Source of the DNA: Williamsia deligens | GTDB lineage: Bacteria; Actinomycetota; Actinomycetes; Mycobacteriales; Mycobacteriaceae | Reading direction: 5' to 3' | DNA length: 64,000 nucleotides | NCBI RefSeq assembly: GCF_024171765.1 | Contig: NZ_JAMTCI010000001.1 | Coordinates: 904,137 to 968,136, forward strand | Shown here: piece after piece, positions 10,716 to 19,598 of the stretch | Position numbering within the stretch: the stretch's first letter is position 1 | Layout: each line of letters starts with the position of its first letter | Made by a program: the position numbers and the translations under genes | Notes under the pieces: generated by a model | What the model saw: only the letters and a program-made list of their open reading frames with translations | Told to the model about the DNA's origin: nothing | The model's database searches: none

Positions 10716-10733
10716 CGTTTCGAAAAGCAAACG
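10716..10733. promoter_or_regulatory. Candidate operator in the tetR/MFS intergenic region
   Basis: CGTTT-N8-AAACG is an inverted repeat in an unusually AT-rich patch between the divergent genes. GCTTTT (10692-10697) and AAAAGC (10723-10728) form a second, wider inverted pair. Either could bind the neighbouring TetR protein. Only position and symmetry support this. Confidence 0.35.
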
Positions 10734-10772
10734 CCATTGCTTTAACGAACGCCTGGACCCGGGAGGCCCGCC

Positions 10773-12017
10773 ATGCCCCGACTGCCCCGCCCCGTCGCCT
10801 TCTGGACCGTCGCGGTCATGACGACGACGGTGCTGCTCTCGTCGGCCGCGCCGTCCCCGCTGTACCCGGTGTATCAGCAGGTCTTCGGATTCTCCGCGTT
10901 CACCCTGACCCTGGTGTTCGCCGTGTACGTGGTCGCCCTCGTCGGCACCCTGCTCACGGTCGGGTCCATCTCGGACCACATCGGGCGGCGTCCCGTCCTC
11001 GCCGCGTCGATCGTCCTGCTCATCGTCAGCATGGTGGTGTTCGTCGAGGCCGACGGCGTCGGGATGCTGCTGACCGCGCGCGTCCTGCAGGGACTGGCCA
11101 CGGGCGCGTTGACGGGTACGGCCAGCGCGGCCCTCGTCGACCTCGCCCCGACCCCCCGCCTCGGCTCCATGATCAGCACCGCCACGCCGCCGCTGGGTCT
11201 CGCGACCGGATCCGTGCTCGCCGGCGTCCTGGTGCAGTACGCGCCACTCCCCCGCGAGCTCGTGTACGTCGTCGTCGGGACCGCCCTCGCCGTCCTGCTC
11301 GTGACGATCGTGTTCCTGCCGGAGACGTCACCGCTGCACGGGTTCACCTCGCGCCGCCACCTGGCCACGACGATGTCGCCGTCGATGTCGGTCCCGGGCG
11401 AGGTCCGTCCGACCTTCTTCGCAGCTGCCCCCGCCATGATGGCCACCTGGTCGCTGGGTGGGTTGTACCTGTCGCTGGGGTCGTCGATCGCGGCGAAGGT
11501 GCTGGGCGTCTCGAACCACGCCGCCGCGGGCGCGATCCTCTTCTCCTTCTTCGGCAGCGCGGCGGTGTCCGCGGCCCTGGGCACCCGTTTGCCGTCCCGG
11601 ATCGCGTTGACCCTCGGCTACGGCGCCCTCGGCGCCGGCGTGCTGGTCAGCATGCGCGCGACGCTCCTGGCCTCCGCACCGCTCTACGTGGTCGGGTCCG
11701 TCGTGGCCGGGACGGGGTTCGGCACCACCATGCTCGGGGTGATGACGAACATGGCCACGGCGACGGCACCGGGCGACCGGGGCCGGGTCTTCGCCGCGGT
11801 CTTCGCCCTGAGCTACACGGCCTTCAGCGTCCCGGCCGTCGTCGCCGGGGTGGTGGCCACCCACGTCGGACTGACCCCGACCGCCGTCGGCTACGCCCTG
11901 TTCATCGTCGGTCTCGTGGTACTGGCCGCCGGAGCCGCGATCATCCTCGGACGGCGCGGGGTGACCGACGAGTCGGCAGCCGAGGATTTCGCCGAGGTCG
12001 CCGACTGCGTCGCCTGA
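10773..12017 (+). CDS. MFS transporter, probable drug efflux pump
   Basis: A 414-residue protein with about 12 hydrophobic segments. The first loop carries GSISDHIGRRPVLAAS, the major-facilitator motif between helices 2 and 3, and RVLQGLATGALTGTASA follows in helices 4-5. A GGGAGG ribosome site precedes the ATG at 10773. The divergent tetR gene suggests inducible expression. Substrate cannot be read from the sequence. Confidence 0.88.
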   Translation: MPRLPRPVAFWTVAVMTTTVLLSSAAPSPLYPVYQQVFGFSAFTLTLVFAVYVVALVGTLLTVGSISDHIGRRPVLAASIVLLIVSMVVFVEADGVGMLLTARVLQGLATGALTGTASAALVDLAPTPRLGSMISTATPPLGLATGSVLAGVLVQYAPLPRELVYVVVGTALAVLLVTIVFLPETSPLHGFTSRRHLATTMSPSMSVPGEVRPTFFAAAPAMMATWSLGGLYLSLGSSIAAKVLGVSNHAAAGAILFSFFGSAAVSAALGTRLPSRIALTLGYGALGAGVLVSMRATLLASAPLYVVGSVVAGTGFGTTMLGVMTNMATATAPGDRGRVFAAVFALSYTAFSVPAVVAGVVATHVGLTPTAVGYALFIVGLVVLAAGAAIILGRRGVTDESAAEDFAEVADCVA

Positions 12018-12027
12018 GGCGTCAGTC
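12003..12027. terminator. Hairpin between convergent MFS and BAAT-type genes
   Basis: GACTG (12003) and CAGTC (12027) enclose CGCC-TGA-GGCG, making an interrupted stem across the MFS stop codon. With only four bases between the two convergent genes it could act in both directions. Confidence 0.4.
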
Positions 12028-13980
12028 GAGGATGCGGGCGAGGAACTCCAGCACCTCGCCGCGTGCCGTGCGCTGCGCGAGCGCCTGACCGACGCGGTCA
12101 CCGCCGAACGCGATCCCGCCGGTCCACTGCGCAGCGGTCGGGAACTCGCCGAACCGGATGAGGTGTCCGGCGCCCGGGACCACGACGAGACGGTCGTCGT
12201 CGGAGTGGCGAGCCTGCACCAGGGTGTGCGCCATGCGCGCCGACGGCCACAGGGCGTCGTCGGCGCCGGCGATGCACAGAACCGGCACGGGCACATCGGA
12301 CCCCAACGACGGTCCGTCGGGCAACGGGGTCGCCACGATCGCGGCGTCGAGGCCCGCGGCGTAGGCGGGCCAGAGGCGGAGCAGGCTCGGCCGCCCCCGG
12401 TCGATGTCGCGACCGACGGTCGCGGCCTCCGCCACCAGCTGCGGCATCAGGCGTCCGGTCGGGACGGGTACCGCGGGCACGGGGACACCCGACCACCGCC
12501 ACGACGACGTGTCCGGGATGTCCCCGTCGGGGCCGACGGCCTGCCAACTCACCGACGAGGGACTCACGAGCACGAGCCCCGAGAGGACGGTCTCGCGGAT
12601 CGCCGAGCCGGCCATCGCGACCGCCGCCACCAGTCCCTCGGCCCCGCGCGAGATCCCCACGCACACCACACTGAGCGGGTTGACGTCGTCCAGCGCGCAC
12701 GCCTCCGTGATCGCACGCGTGAACCGTTCGAGCGGGATGTCGACGACAGTCGCCTCGTCCGGCGCGGTGGGCTCGTCCACCCATGAGACGGCGACGGCCA
12801 GGCGACCGTGTGAGGCCAGCATCGCCACGGTCGACCGCTGCGAGTCGACGCCGCCCTCGGATCCGCCGAAGCACACGACGACCGGCCACCCCGCCGGCGG
12901 ACGATCACCGTCCGGTCGGGCGACCACCGCGGCGCGACCACCGAGCTCGACGTCCTCAACGCGCACGTCGTCGTCGGCGTGGGATCGGGAGACGGAGCGC
13001 CGCACCACGTCCTGGCCGTCCCGGCGCACCGTGACGGTCACCGTCCAGGCGTCTGCGGGCGGGACGAACATCTCGCCACCCGGCTCCGGCCGCATCGCCC
13101 AGATCGGCGCGGCAGGGTCCGCGACAGACCAGTCGCCGTCGCGGGGTGCGTCGCGACCGGTGTCGACCGTCCCGTCGGACGTCGGCGTGAAGCGGGCGTG
13201 CGACGCCCACCGTCGGCCCACGAGGTCGACGCCCGTGCACTCCAGGTCGACATCCGTGTCGGGGTCGAGGCCGGCGACGGTCACGACGAACGGCTCGTCG
13301 TGGCGGGTCGCCACGGGCAACTCCAGTGTCACGGTGTCGTCGGCGATGTCCGGCGGGGCTGCGGGCTGATCGACGGGCGTCGCCGGCGCCGCTCGTGCTG
13401 CGACCTTCGCGGACTGCCTGTCGAACCAGGGCGGGAACGCGCCGGACACGGCCCCGGCCACACCCAGCACCACGAACGGGATCACCCAGTAGCAGACGAC
13501 GGACAGCGGACGGTCGGCGTCGCGGACGGTCGCGCTGCCGTCGACGATCGGCGGCACGAACGACACCGCGGTCATCACCGCGAAGGCGCCCACCCACATC
13601 CACGTCATCGCGAGCGTGACGGCGCGGAACCCGTCGGTCCGGGCGGTCACGTCGTCCACCGCGTCCGCGGCGTACTCCCGCACGAAGGGCCGGCCGACGA
13701 GCACCCCCACCAGCGCGACCAGGAACAGCCCCAGGTTGCCGACAGGCTGCAACCAGCGTTCCAGCACGGAGTCGTCGAGGGCGATCGCGGCGATCAGCAG
13801 GACGACGAAGACGACCGCGGTCCCGACGTCGAGGGACCGCCACCTGCGCCCGGAGGCCCGGGTGACCGTCGTCGCCAGGAGTGCGACCCCGGTCGCACAC
13901 GCGACGGCGACGACGAAGCCCGTGTTGCCCACGAGCACCCAGAACAGGATCCAGGGCGCGAACCCCAGGACGAAGGACAT
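12022..13980 (-). CDS. Membrane-anchored acyl-CoA thioesterase/BAAT-type hydrolase
   Basis: A 652-residue protein of unusual layout. Residues 1-195 contain about five hydrophobic helices (for example FVLGFAPWILFWVLVGNTGFVVAV and VICYWVIPFVVLGVAGAVSG-like segments). Residues about 215-340 match the thioester hydrolase/bile acid-CoA N-acyltransferase N-terminal beta-sandwich (VTLELPVATRHDEPFVVTVAG). Residues about 355-650 are an alpha/beta-hydrolase of the BAAT C-terminal type with VVVCFGGSEGG, nucleophile elbow VGISRGAEG and VPGAGHLIRF, placing Ser, Asp (GADDALW) and His in order. The nucleophile is Ser, as in bacterial members, not Cys. The membrane half is an uncommon addition. Confidence 0.75.
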   Translation of the reverse strand: MSFVLGFAPWILFWVLVGNTGFVVAVACATGVALLATTVTRASGRRWRSLDVGTAVVFVVLLIAAIALDDSVLERWLQPVGNLGLFLVALVGVLVGRPFVREYAADAVDDVTARTDGFRAVTLAMTWMWVGAFAVMTAVSFVPPIVDGSATVRDADRPLSVVCYWVIPFVVLGVAGAVSGAFPPWFDRQSAKVAARAAPATPVDQPAAPPDIADDTVTLELPVATRHDEPFVVTVAGLDPDTDVDLECTGVDLVGRRWASHARFTPTSDGTVDTGRDAPRDGDWSVADPAAPIWAMRPEPGGEMFVPPADAWTVTVTVRRDGQDVVRRSVSRSHADDDVRVEDVELGGRAAVVARPDGDRPPAGWPVVVCFGGSEGGVDSQRSTVAMLASHGRLAVAVSWVDEPTAPDEATVVDIPLERFTRAITEACALDDVNPLSVVCVGISRGAEGLVAAVAMAGSAIRETVLSGLVLVSPSSVSWQAVGPDGDIPDTSSWRWSGVPVPAVPVPTGRLMPQLVAEAATVGRDIDRGRPSLLRLWPAYAAGLDAAIVATPLPDGPSLGSDVPVPVLCIAGADDALWPSARMAHTLVQARHSDDDRLVVVPGAGHLIRFGEFPTAAQWTGGIAFGGDRVGQALAQRTARGEVLEFLARILD

Positions 13981-14134
13981 CCGCGCACCCTTCTCTCGTC
14001 GGCCCCGGACCTCATCTCATCGCATCCGACGGCGACGTGAGCCCGGTTCGTCGTTGCCGACCTGCGACCTCCTGCCCGGCGGTCGAGACGGGGTCGTGCT
14101 TCCGGGCGGAGCTGCTCGGGAGTATCAAAGAGGT

Positions 14135-15307
14135 ATGCACCTGCAGCTCACGCCCGACGAGGCAGCCTTCCGCGACGAGATGCGGACGTTCTTCACCACG
14201 AAGATCCCCAAGGAGATCCGCGAGCGCTCCGCCAAGGGCGCGCTGAACTTCCCCGACGACATCATCACGACCCAGCGCATCCTCAACGAGGAGGGCATCG
14301 CGGTCCCGAACTGGCCTGTCGCCGACGGCGGCAAGGACTGGACCCCGGTGCAACGCCACATCTGGCAGGACCAGCTGAACCTGGCCGCCGTCCCGGAGCC
14401 GCTGGCGTTCAACGCCGCCATGGTCGGCCCGGTGATCGCCCAGTTCGGGTCGCAGGAGATCAAGGACCGCTTCCTGCCCGCGACGGCGAACCTCGACATC
14501 TGGTGGTGCCAGGGCTTCTCCGAGCCTGAGGCCGGCTCCGACCTCGCGTCGCTGAAGACCAAGGCCGTGCGCGACGGTGACCACTACATCGTCAACGGGC
14601 AGAAGACCTGGACGACGCTGGCCCAGTACGCCGACTGGATCTTCTGCCTCGTCCGCACCGACCCCGACGCGCCGAAGAAGCAGGCCGGCATCAGCTTCCT
14701 GCTCATCGACATGAACTCCGAGGGCATCGAACGCCGCCCGATCCAGCTCATCGACGGTGGCCACGAGGTCAACGAGGTCTGGTTCACCGACGTCCGCGTC
14801 CCCGTCGAGAACCTGGTGGGCGAGGAGAACCAGGGCTGGAGCTACGCCAAGTTCCTCCTGTCGAACGAGCGCGGCGGCATCGCCCGCGTCTCCTACAACA
14901 AGATCCGTCTGGCCCGGGCGAAGGAGCTCGCCGCGTCGATCACGACCCCGAACGGCACCCTGCTCGACGACCCGCACATGCGCGCCCGCTTCGTCGAGCT
15001 CGAGAACGCGCTGCTGGCGCTGGAGCTGACCCAGCTGCGCGTCGTCGCCGCGGAGACCGGCGGCAAGCCGAACCCGGCGTCGTCGGTGCTCAAGCTGCGG
15101 GGCAGCGAGATCACCCAGGACGTCACCGAGCTGATGACCGACCTCGCGGGCAACGACGCGCTGACGGTGTTCGACGCCGACGTCGACGACTCCGAGTGGG
15201 CCCACCTGGCCATGCCGACGTACCTCAACACCCGCAAGGTGTCGATCTACGGCGGCTCGTCGGAGGTGCAGCGCACCATCATCGCCTCCGGGATCCTCGG
15301 GCTCTGA
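14135..15307 (+). CDS. Acyl-CoA dehydrogenase, first subunit of a pair
   Basis: A 390-residue FadE-type flavoprotein. FAD and substrate motifs are present: WWCQGFSEPEAGSDLASLKT, VNGQKTWTTLAQYADW, RVPVENLVGEENQGW, and near the C-terminus KVSIYGGSSEVQRTIIASGILGL, the FAD-contacting GGSSEVQR block. AAAGAGGT precedes the ATG at 14135. The adjacent second dehydrogenase lacks that last block, which suggests an alpha2-beta2 heterotetramer like the mycobacterial steroid side-chain FadE pairs. Substrate is unassigned. Confidence 0.9.
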   Translation: MHLQLTPDEAAFRDEMRTFFTTKIPKEIRERSAKGALNFPDDIITTQRILNEEGIAVPNWPVADGGKDWTPVQRHIWQDQLNLAAVPEPLAFNAAMVGPVIAQFGSQEIKDRFLPATANLDIWWCQGFSEPEAGSDLASLKTKAVRDGDHYIVNGQKTWTTLAQYADWIFCLVRTDPDAPKKQAGISFLLIDMNSEGIERRPIQLIDGGHEVNEVWFTDVRVPVENLVGEENQGWSYAKFLLSNERGGIARVSYNKIRLARAKELAASITTPNGTLLDDPHMRARFVELENALLALELTQLRVVAAETGGKPNPASSVLKLRGSEITQDVTELMTDLAGNDALTVFDADVDDSEWAHLAMPTYLNTRKVSIYGGSSEVQRTIIASGILGL

Positions 15308-15366
15308 CCCGCCGCCCTCCCCGCTCACCTCCCACACCCGTACCCACGAGAGAGGGTCGTCCCCCC

Positions 15367-16491
15367 ATGGATTTCGAACTGACCGAAGAGCAGACACTGC
15401 TGCGTGACACCGCGCGCGAGGTGCTCGGCCGCGCCTACGACGTCGAGAAGCTGCGCGATGTCGCCGCGACCGATCGCGGCTGGAGCACCGACGTCTGGAA
15501 CTCACTCGCCGAGATCGGCATCCTCGGACTGCCGTTCACCGAGGAGGACGGCGGTGTCGGCGCCGGATTCGCCGAGACCGCGGTCATCGCAGGCGAATTC
15601 GGGCGCTCACTGGCACCCGAGCCGTTCATCACCGGCATGGCCACCCCCGGTGTCGCCCTGGCCGCGGCCACCGACGACGCACTGCGCGGCGAGATCGTCG
15701 CAGCACTCGCCGGGGGCGACCTGGTGCTCGCCTACGCCCACGACGAGCCCGGGGACCGCTGGCCCACCGCGGCGCTGTCGACCACGGCCACCGCGTCCGG
15801 CGACGGCCACACCCTGACCGGCACCAAGAGCCCGGTGCTCGCCGGTGACGTGGCGGGCAAGTTCATCGTCACCGCCACTCTCGACGGGGCGCCCGCACTG
15901 TTCGTCGTCGACGCCGACGCCGACGGCGTCACCCGCACACCGCTGCGCACGCACGATCGTCGCCGCGCCGCACGCATCACCTTCGACGGCGCGGCCGCCA
16001 CCGCGCTCGCCGTGGACGACGCCGCCGCCGTCATCACCAAGACCGAGGTCGTGACGCAGACCCTGCTGTGCGCCGAGGCCGTCGGCGCGATGGAGCAGGC
16101 CCTGAACCAGACGACCGACTACCTGAAGTCGCGCAAGCAGTTCGGCGTCCCGCTGAAGACGTTCCAGGCGCTGACTCACCGCGCCTCGAACATGTATGTG
16201 GAGCTGGAACTGGCCCGCAGCATCAGCACCTACGCCACCATGCGACTGGCCGACGACGACGTCGACCCTGCCACCGCATCGCGCGCGAAGCTGCAGATCT
16301 GCCGGTCGGCCCGCCTCATCGGGCAGGAGACCATCCAGCTGCACGGCGGGATCGGCCTCACCGCCGAGTACCCGGTGGGTCACGTCGTGAGCCGGCTGAC
16401 GGCGATCGCGCACACGCTCGGTGGCTCCGACGACCACCTGCGGGTGCTCGCGGAGTCGGTCGCCGATCACGACATGCTGACGCTGATCTGA
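15367..16491 (+). CDS. Acyl-CoA dehydrogenase, second subunit of a pair
   Basis: A 374-residue member beginning MDFELTEEQTLLRDTAREVL with the family helical N-terminus (FTEEDGGVGAGFAETAVI), the middle beta domain, and RKQFGVPLKTFQALTHRASNMYVELE and LHGGIGLTAEYPVGH in the C-terminal domain. Where catalytic homomers carry GGTxEIQR it has LGGSDDHLRVLAE, so some FAD contacts should come from the partner encoded 59 bases upstream. This is the signature of two-subunit dehydrogenases. AGAGAGGG lies upstream of the ATG at 15367. Confidence 0.88.
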   Translation: MDFELTEEQTLLRDTAREVLGRAYDVEKLRDVAATDRGWSTDVWNSLAEIGILGLPFTEEDGGVGAGFAETAVIAGEFGRSLAPEPFITGMATPGVALAAATDDALRGEIVAALAGGDLVLAYAHDEPGDRWPTAALSTTATASGDGHTLTGTKSPVLAGDVAGKFIVTATLDGAPALFVVDADADGVTRTPLRTHDRRRAARITFDGAAATALAVDDAAAVITKTEVVTQTLLCAEAVGAMEQALNQTTDYLKSRKQFGVPLKTFQALTHRASNMYVELELARSISTYATMRLADDDVDPATASRAKLQICRSARLIGQETIQLHGGIGLTAEYPVGHVVSRLTAIAHTLGGSDDHLRVLAESVADHDMLTLI

Positions 16492-16562
16492 GCGCCCCGG
16501 GGGCCATGGGGTGTGGGGTACCGACGGTTACACTCACGTCTCCCCGACGAAGGAGTCACCCC

Positions 16563-17024
16563 ATGGCCGCCCCGCTCATCGAGACGTCCACCGAGATCGC
16601 CGCCACGCCCGAGCGTGTGTGGTCGATCGTGTCCGACCTCGGGCGGATGGGTGAGTGGAGCCCGCAGTGCCGCAAGGTGATCGTGCGGGGTGGGACGGTC
16701 AAGCTCGGCGCCCGGACGATCAACGTCAACAAGCGGGGGCTGCTCGTGTGGCCGACCACGGCGAAGGTGGTGCGGTTCGAGCCGAACAAGCAGATCGCCT
16801 ACAGGATCACCGAGAACCGCACCGTCTGGGGCTTCGAGATCACCCCGACCGACGCCGGCGTCCGTCTCACCGAACGGCGTGAGGCCACGGGCGGGCAGAC
16901 CACCAAGGTCTCGTCGACGCTCATCGACCTCGTCATGGGCGGCACCGACTCGTTCGACGCGGAACTCGAAGAGGGCATGCGCGAGACCCTCGTGAAGATC
17001 AAGGCAGCGGCCGAGCGCGGCTGA
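16563..17024 (+). CDS. SRPBCC family (START-like) protein
   Basis: A 153-residue helix-grip protein. ETSTEIAATPERVWSIVSDLGRMGEWSP is the standard opening of polyketide-cyclase/SRPBCC proteins, and a final amphipathic helix ends MRETLVKIKAAAERG. These bind hydrophobic ligands in a central cavity. GAAGGAG precedes the ATG at 16563. It follows the acyl-CoA dehydrogenase pair by 71 bases on the same strand, so it may be in their transcript. Ligand unknown. Confidence 0.85.
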   Translation: MAAPLIETSTEIAATPERVWSIVSDLGRMGEWSPQCRKVIVRGGTVKLGARTINVNKRGLLVWPTTAKVVRFEPNKQIAYRITENRTVWGFEITPTDAGVRLTERREATGGQTTKVSSTLIDLVMGGTDSFDAELEEGMRETLVKIKAAAERG

Positions 17025-17042
17025 GGCGCACCCCCGCCGCGC
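17015..17042. terminator. Hairpin between convergent SRPBCC and small HhH-like genes
   Basis: GCGCGGC (17015-17021) and GCCGCGC (17036-17042) are perfect inverted arms around a 14-base loop, overlapping the SRPBCC stop codon. It lies between two convergent genes and could terminate both. Confidence 0.4.
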
Positions 17043-17054
17043 CCGACCGGGGTC

Positions 17055-17261
17055 TCACTCGGCGAGCTTCGACACCGCCTGCGCCCACAGGAAGAACTTG
17101 TTGGTGCCCAGGTCCTTCACGGTGGTGATGTTGAACGCCTCCTTGAGGAGTTCGGCGTGACGGGGGCTGACACCCTGCAGCGCGTCGACCGGCGCGTCGG
17201 CCAGCTCGTCGATCGGCTTGTCCTCGTAGGCCTTGTCGAACTTGTCCTTGAATCCCGCCAT
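17055..17261 (-). CDS. Small helix-hairpin-helix-like protein (68 aa)
   Basis: GAGAAGGAGGAGCCC immediately precedes the ATG at 17261, a very strong ribosome site that decides this start. The middle reads VDALQGVSPRHAELLKEAFNITTVKDLG, the pattern of a single helix-hairpin-helix repeat as in DUF4332-type proteins, followed by KFFLWAQAVSKLA. Such modules can bind DNA or proteins, but no role is known. Confidence 0.7.
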   Translation of the reverse strand: MAGFKDKFDKAYEDKPIDELADAPVDALQGVSPRHAELLKEAFNITTVKDLGTNKFFLWAQAVSKLAE

Positions 17262-17329
17262 GGGCTCCTCCTTCTCGGCGCCGCGGACGTCCCCGCGCGC
17301 ACCGACCACCGTACGACCCGTCGGCGGCG

Positions 17330-18127
17330 TCAGGAACCGAGTCGCGACATCAGATCAGGCAGATCGGCGATCGAGTCGATGACATGGTCGGGGACGGGAC
17401 CGAACTCGTCGGCCAGGACCTTGTCGAGTTCGTCGGCGCGGAACTTGCCGGTGCGCACCAGGACTCCCTGCAGGGCCGACGCCTGCGCGCCCAGCACGTC
17501 GTTGTGGAGATCGTCGCCGACCATCACCACCGAGGTGGGTTCCATCCCCAACATCTCCACGGCCGCACGGAATCCGATGGGCGACGGTTTTCCGATGGCC
17601 CGGATCCCCTGTCCCACAGCCTTCTCCAGGCCCTCGAGGTAGACGCCGGTGTCGATCTTGACGCCGTCGTCGGTGGACCAGGTCATCGAGCGGTGCATCG
17701 CGACGACGGGCACGCCGTCGAGCATCATCTGCAGGATCCGCGACATGGCGTCGTGGGTGAAGCCCGGGCCCGCACCCCCGAGGACGACGACCTCGGGGTC
17801 GTCGTCAGGGCCGTCGACGATCTCGACACCGGACATGTCCTCGGCGATCGGCCCCTTGTTCAGCACCCACACCCGCCGACCCGGGTACTCCTCCCCGAGG
17901 AACTCCGCGGTCAACCGCGCCGCCGACAGGATCTCCTCCGGGCCGACCCGCAACCCACACGACGTGAGCGCGTCGGCGATCTGGTGTCGCGACCGCGACG
18001 TCGTGTTCGTGAGGAACATCCGGGGTACCCCGCGACGCTCGAGGGCGTCGAGGGCCTCGACGGCGCCGGGCAGCGGACGCCATGAGGTGACCAGGACCCC
18101 GTCGATGTCCAGCAACAACCCCGTCAT
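17330..18127 (-). CDS. HAD-superfamily hydrolase, subfamily IIA
   Basis: A 265-residue phosphatase-like protein with all HAD motifs: DIDGV (motif I, nucleophile Asp near residue 7), FLTNTTSRS (motif II), the conserved Lys in AIGKPSP (motif III) and VMVGDDLHNDVLGA (motif IV). The IIA cap domain lies between motifs II and III. The order is that of the NagD/LHPP-type sugar- or phospholysine-phosphatase group. Physiological substrate is not evident. Confidence 0.88.
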   Translation of the reverse strand: MTGLLLDIDGVLVTSWRPLPGAVEALDALERRGVPRMFLTNTTSRSRHQIADALTSCGLRVGPEEILSAARLTAEFLGEEYPGRRVWVLNKGPIAEDMSGVEIVDGPDDDPEVVVLGGAGPGFTHDAMSRILQMMLDGVPVVAMHRSMTWSTDDGVKIDTGVYLEGLEKAVGQGIRAIGKPSPIGFRAAVEMLGMEPTSVVMVGDDLHNDVLGAQASALQGVLVRTGKFRADELDKVLADEFGPVPDHVIDSIADLPDLMSRLGS

Positions 18128-18179
18128 GGCTCGAATCTAGTCGGCCCCAGAGTCCGTCGCACCGCGCCCGTCGCCTGGC

Positions 18180-19598
18180 ATGCTGGCTCCCATGCCCCCG
18201 TTGCCGGACACGGCCGATCGCACCCAGGACCACGCGGCCCTCGCCCCGCTCGTCGCCGACCTGATGGACCGAGCCCGCACCGACCTCGCCGCCCTCGTCG
18301 CGCACCCGTCCGTGCACGGCGCCCCCGGCCGCGAACAGGCCTGCGCCGACGCGGCGCAGTGGGTGGTCGACGCCTTCACCGAGGCCGGTGTGCCGTGCTC
18401 GTCGATCTGCACCGTCGACGGCAGCCACGCCGTCATCGGGCACCACCCCGGGCCGGAGGGCTCGCCGACCGTCCTGCTCTACGCCCACCACGACGTCCAG
18501 CCCGCCGACGACGCCGACTGGGCCTCACCGCCGTTCACGCTGACCGACCGCGACGGCCGCTGGTACGGACGCGGCGCTTCGGACTGCAAGGGCAACGTCG
18601 TCGCCCATCTCACCGCCCTGCGTGCGCTCACCGCGCTCGACGGCGACGGCCTGCCCTGCGGCGTCCGCGTCGTCGTCGAGGGCTCCGAGGAGGCCGGCGG
18701 AGAAGGCCTCGACCGTCTCGCCCGCGACCAACCGAGCCTGTTCGACGCCGACGTCATCCTCATCTGCGACACCGGCAACGTCGCCGCCGGCACCCCCACC
18801 CTGACCACAAGCCTGCGCGGCGTGGTCAACGTGAAGGTGACCGTGGAGACCCTCGAATCGCGCGTGCACTCCGGCCAGTTCGGCGGTGCGGCACCCGACG
18901 CGCTCGCCGCCCTCATCGCCGGACTCGCCAGCCTGCGGGATGCCGAGGGCGACACCACCATCGACGGCCTGCCGGCCACCGCGACGTTCGACGGCGCCCC
19001 GTACGACCCCGAGACGTTCCGGTCCGACGCCACGGTGCTCGACGGCGTCGACGTGATCGGGTCCGGCGCCCCCGCCGACATGGTCTGGGCGCGTCCCGCG
19101 GTCACCGTCATCGGGCTCGACGCCCCCGCCACCGCCGGGGCCGCGTCGGCCATCGCCCCGCGCGCCGCGGCGATGCTGAACCTGCGGGTGCCCCCCGGTG
19201 TCGACCCGATCGTCGCCCGCGATGCCCTCGCCGACCACCTGCGCGCCCACATCCCGTGGAACGCGCGGGTCACGGTCGAACCCGAGGCGGTCGGCGCCCC
19301 GTTCGCCGCCGACACCACCGGCCCCGGCTACCGGGCGCTCACGGCCGCGATGGAGCAGGCCTACGGCGCGCCCGTCGTGCGTTCGGGCCAGGGCGGGTCC
19401 ATCCCGCTGTGCACGGTGCTCTCGGAGATCAGCCCCGACGCCGAGATCGCCCTCCTCGGCGTGGAGGAACCCCGGTGTCGCATCCATGCCGCCGACGAGA
19501 GCGTCGACCCCGACGAGATCGCGCGGACAGCACTGTCGGAGGCACTCTTCCTGCGCGGGATGGCCGGCGGGATGGCCACCGGGACCGCGCGACCGTGA
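18180..19598 (+). CDS. M20 family metallodipeptidase
   Basis: A 472-residue zinc peptidase. LLYAHHDVQPADDADW supplies the first metal His and catalytic Asp, GRGASDCKGN the bridging Asp, and VEGSEEAGGEG the general-base Glu pair. A lid/dimerisation domain occupies about residues 215-380, and GQGGSIPL and the late His follow. This is the pattern of CNDP/DapE-like dipeptidases. The start could be 18180 or the in-frame ATG at 18192; neither has a good ribosome site. Its stop overlaps moeA (GTGA). Confidence 0.88.
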   Translation: MLAPMPPLPDTADRTQDHAALAPLVADLMDRARTDLAALVAHPSVHGAPGREQACADAAQWVVDAFTEAGVPCSSICTVDGSHAVIGHHPGPEGSPTVLLYAHHDVQPADDADWASPPFTLTDRDGRWYGRGASDCKGNVVAHLTALRALTALDGDGLPCGVRVVVEGSEEAGGEGLDRLARDQPSLFDADVILICDTGNVAAGTPTLTTSLRGVVNVKVTVETLESRVHSGQFGGAAPDALAALIAGLASLRDAEGDTTIDGLPATATFDGAPYDPETFRSDATVLDGVDVIGSGAPADMVWARPAVTVIGLDAPATAGAASAIAPRAAAMLNLRVPPGVDPIVARDALADHLRAHIPWNARVTVEPEAVGAPFAADTTGPGYRALTAAMEQAYGAPVVRSGQGGSIPLCTVLSEISPDAEIALLGVEEPRCRIHAADESVDPDEIARTALSEALFLRGMAGGMATGTARP

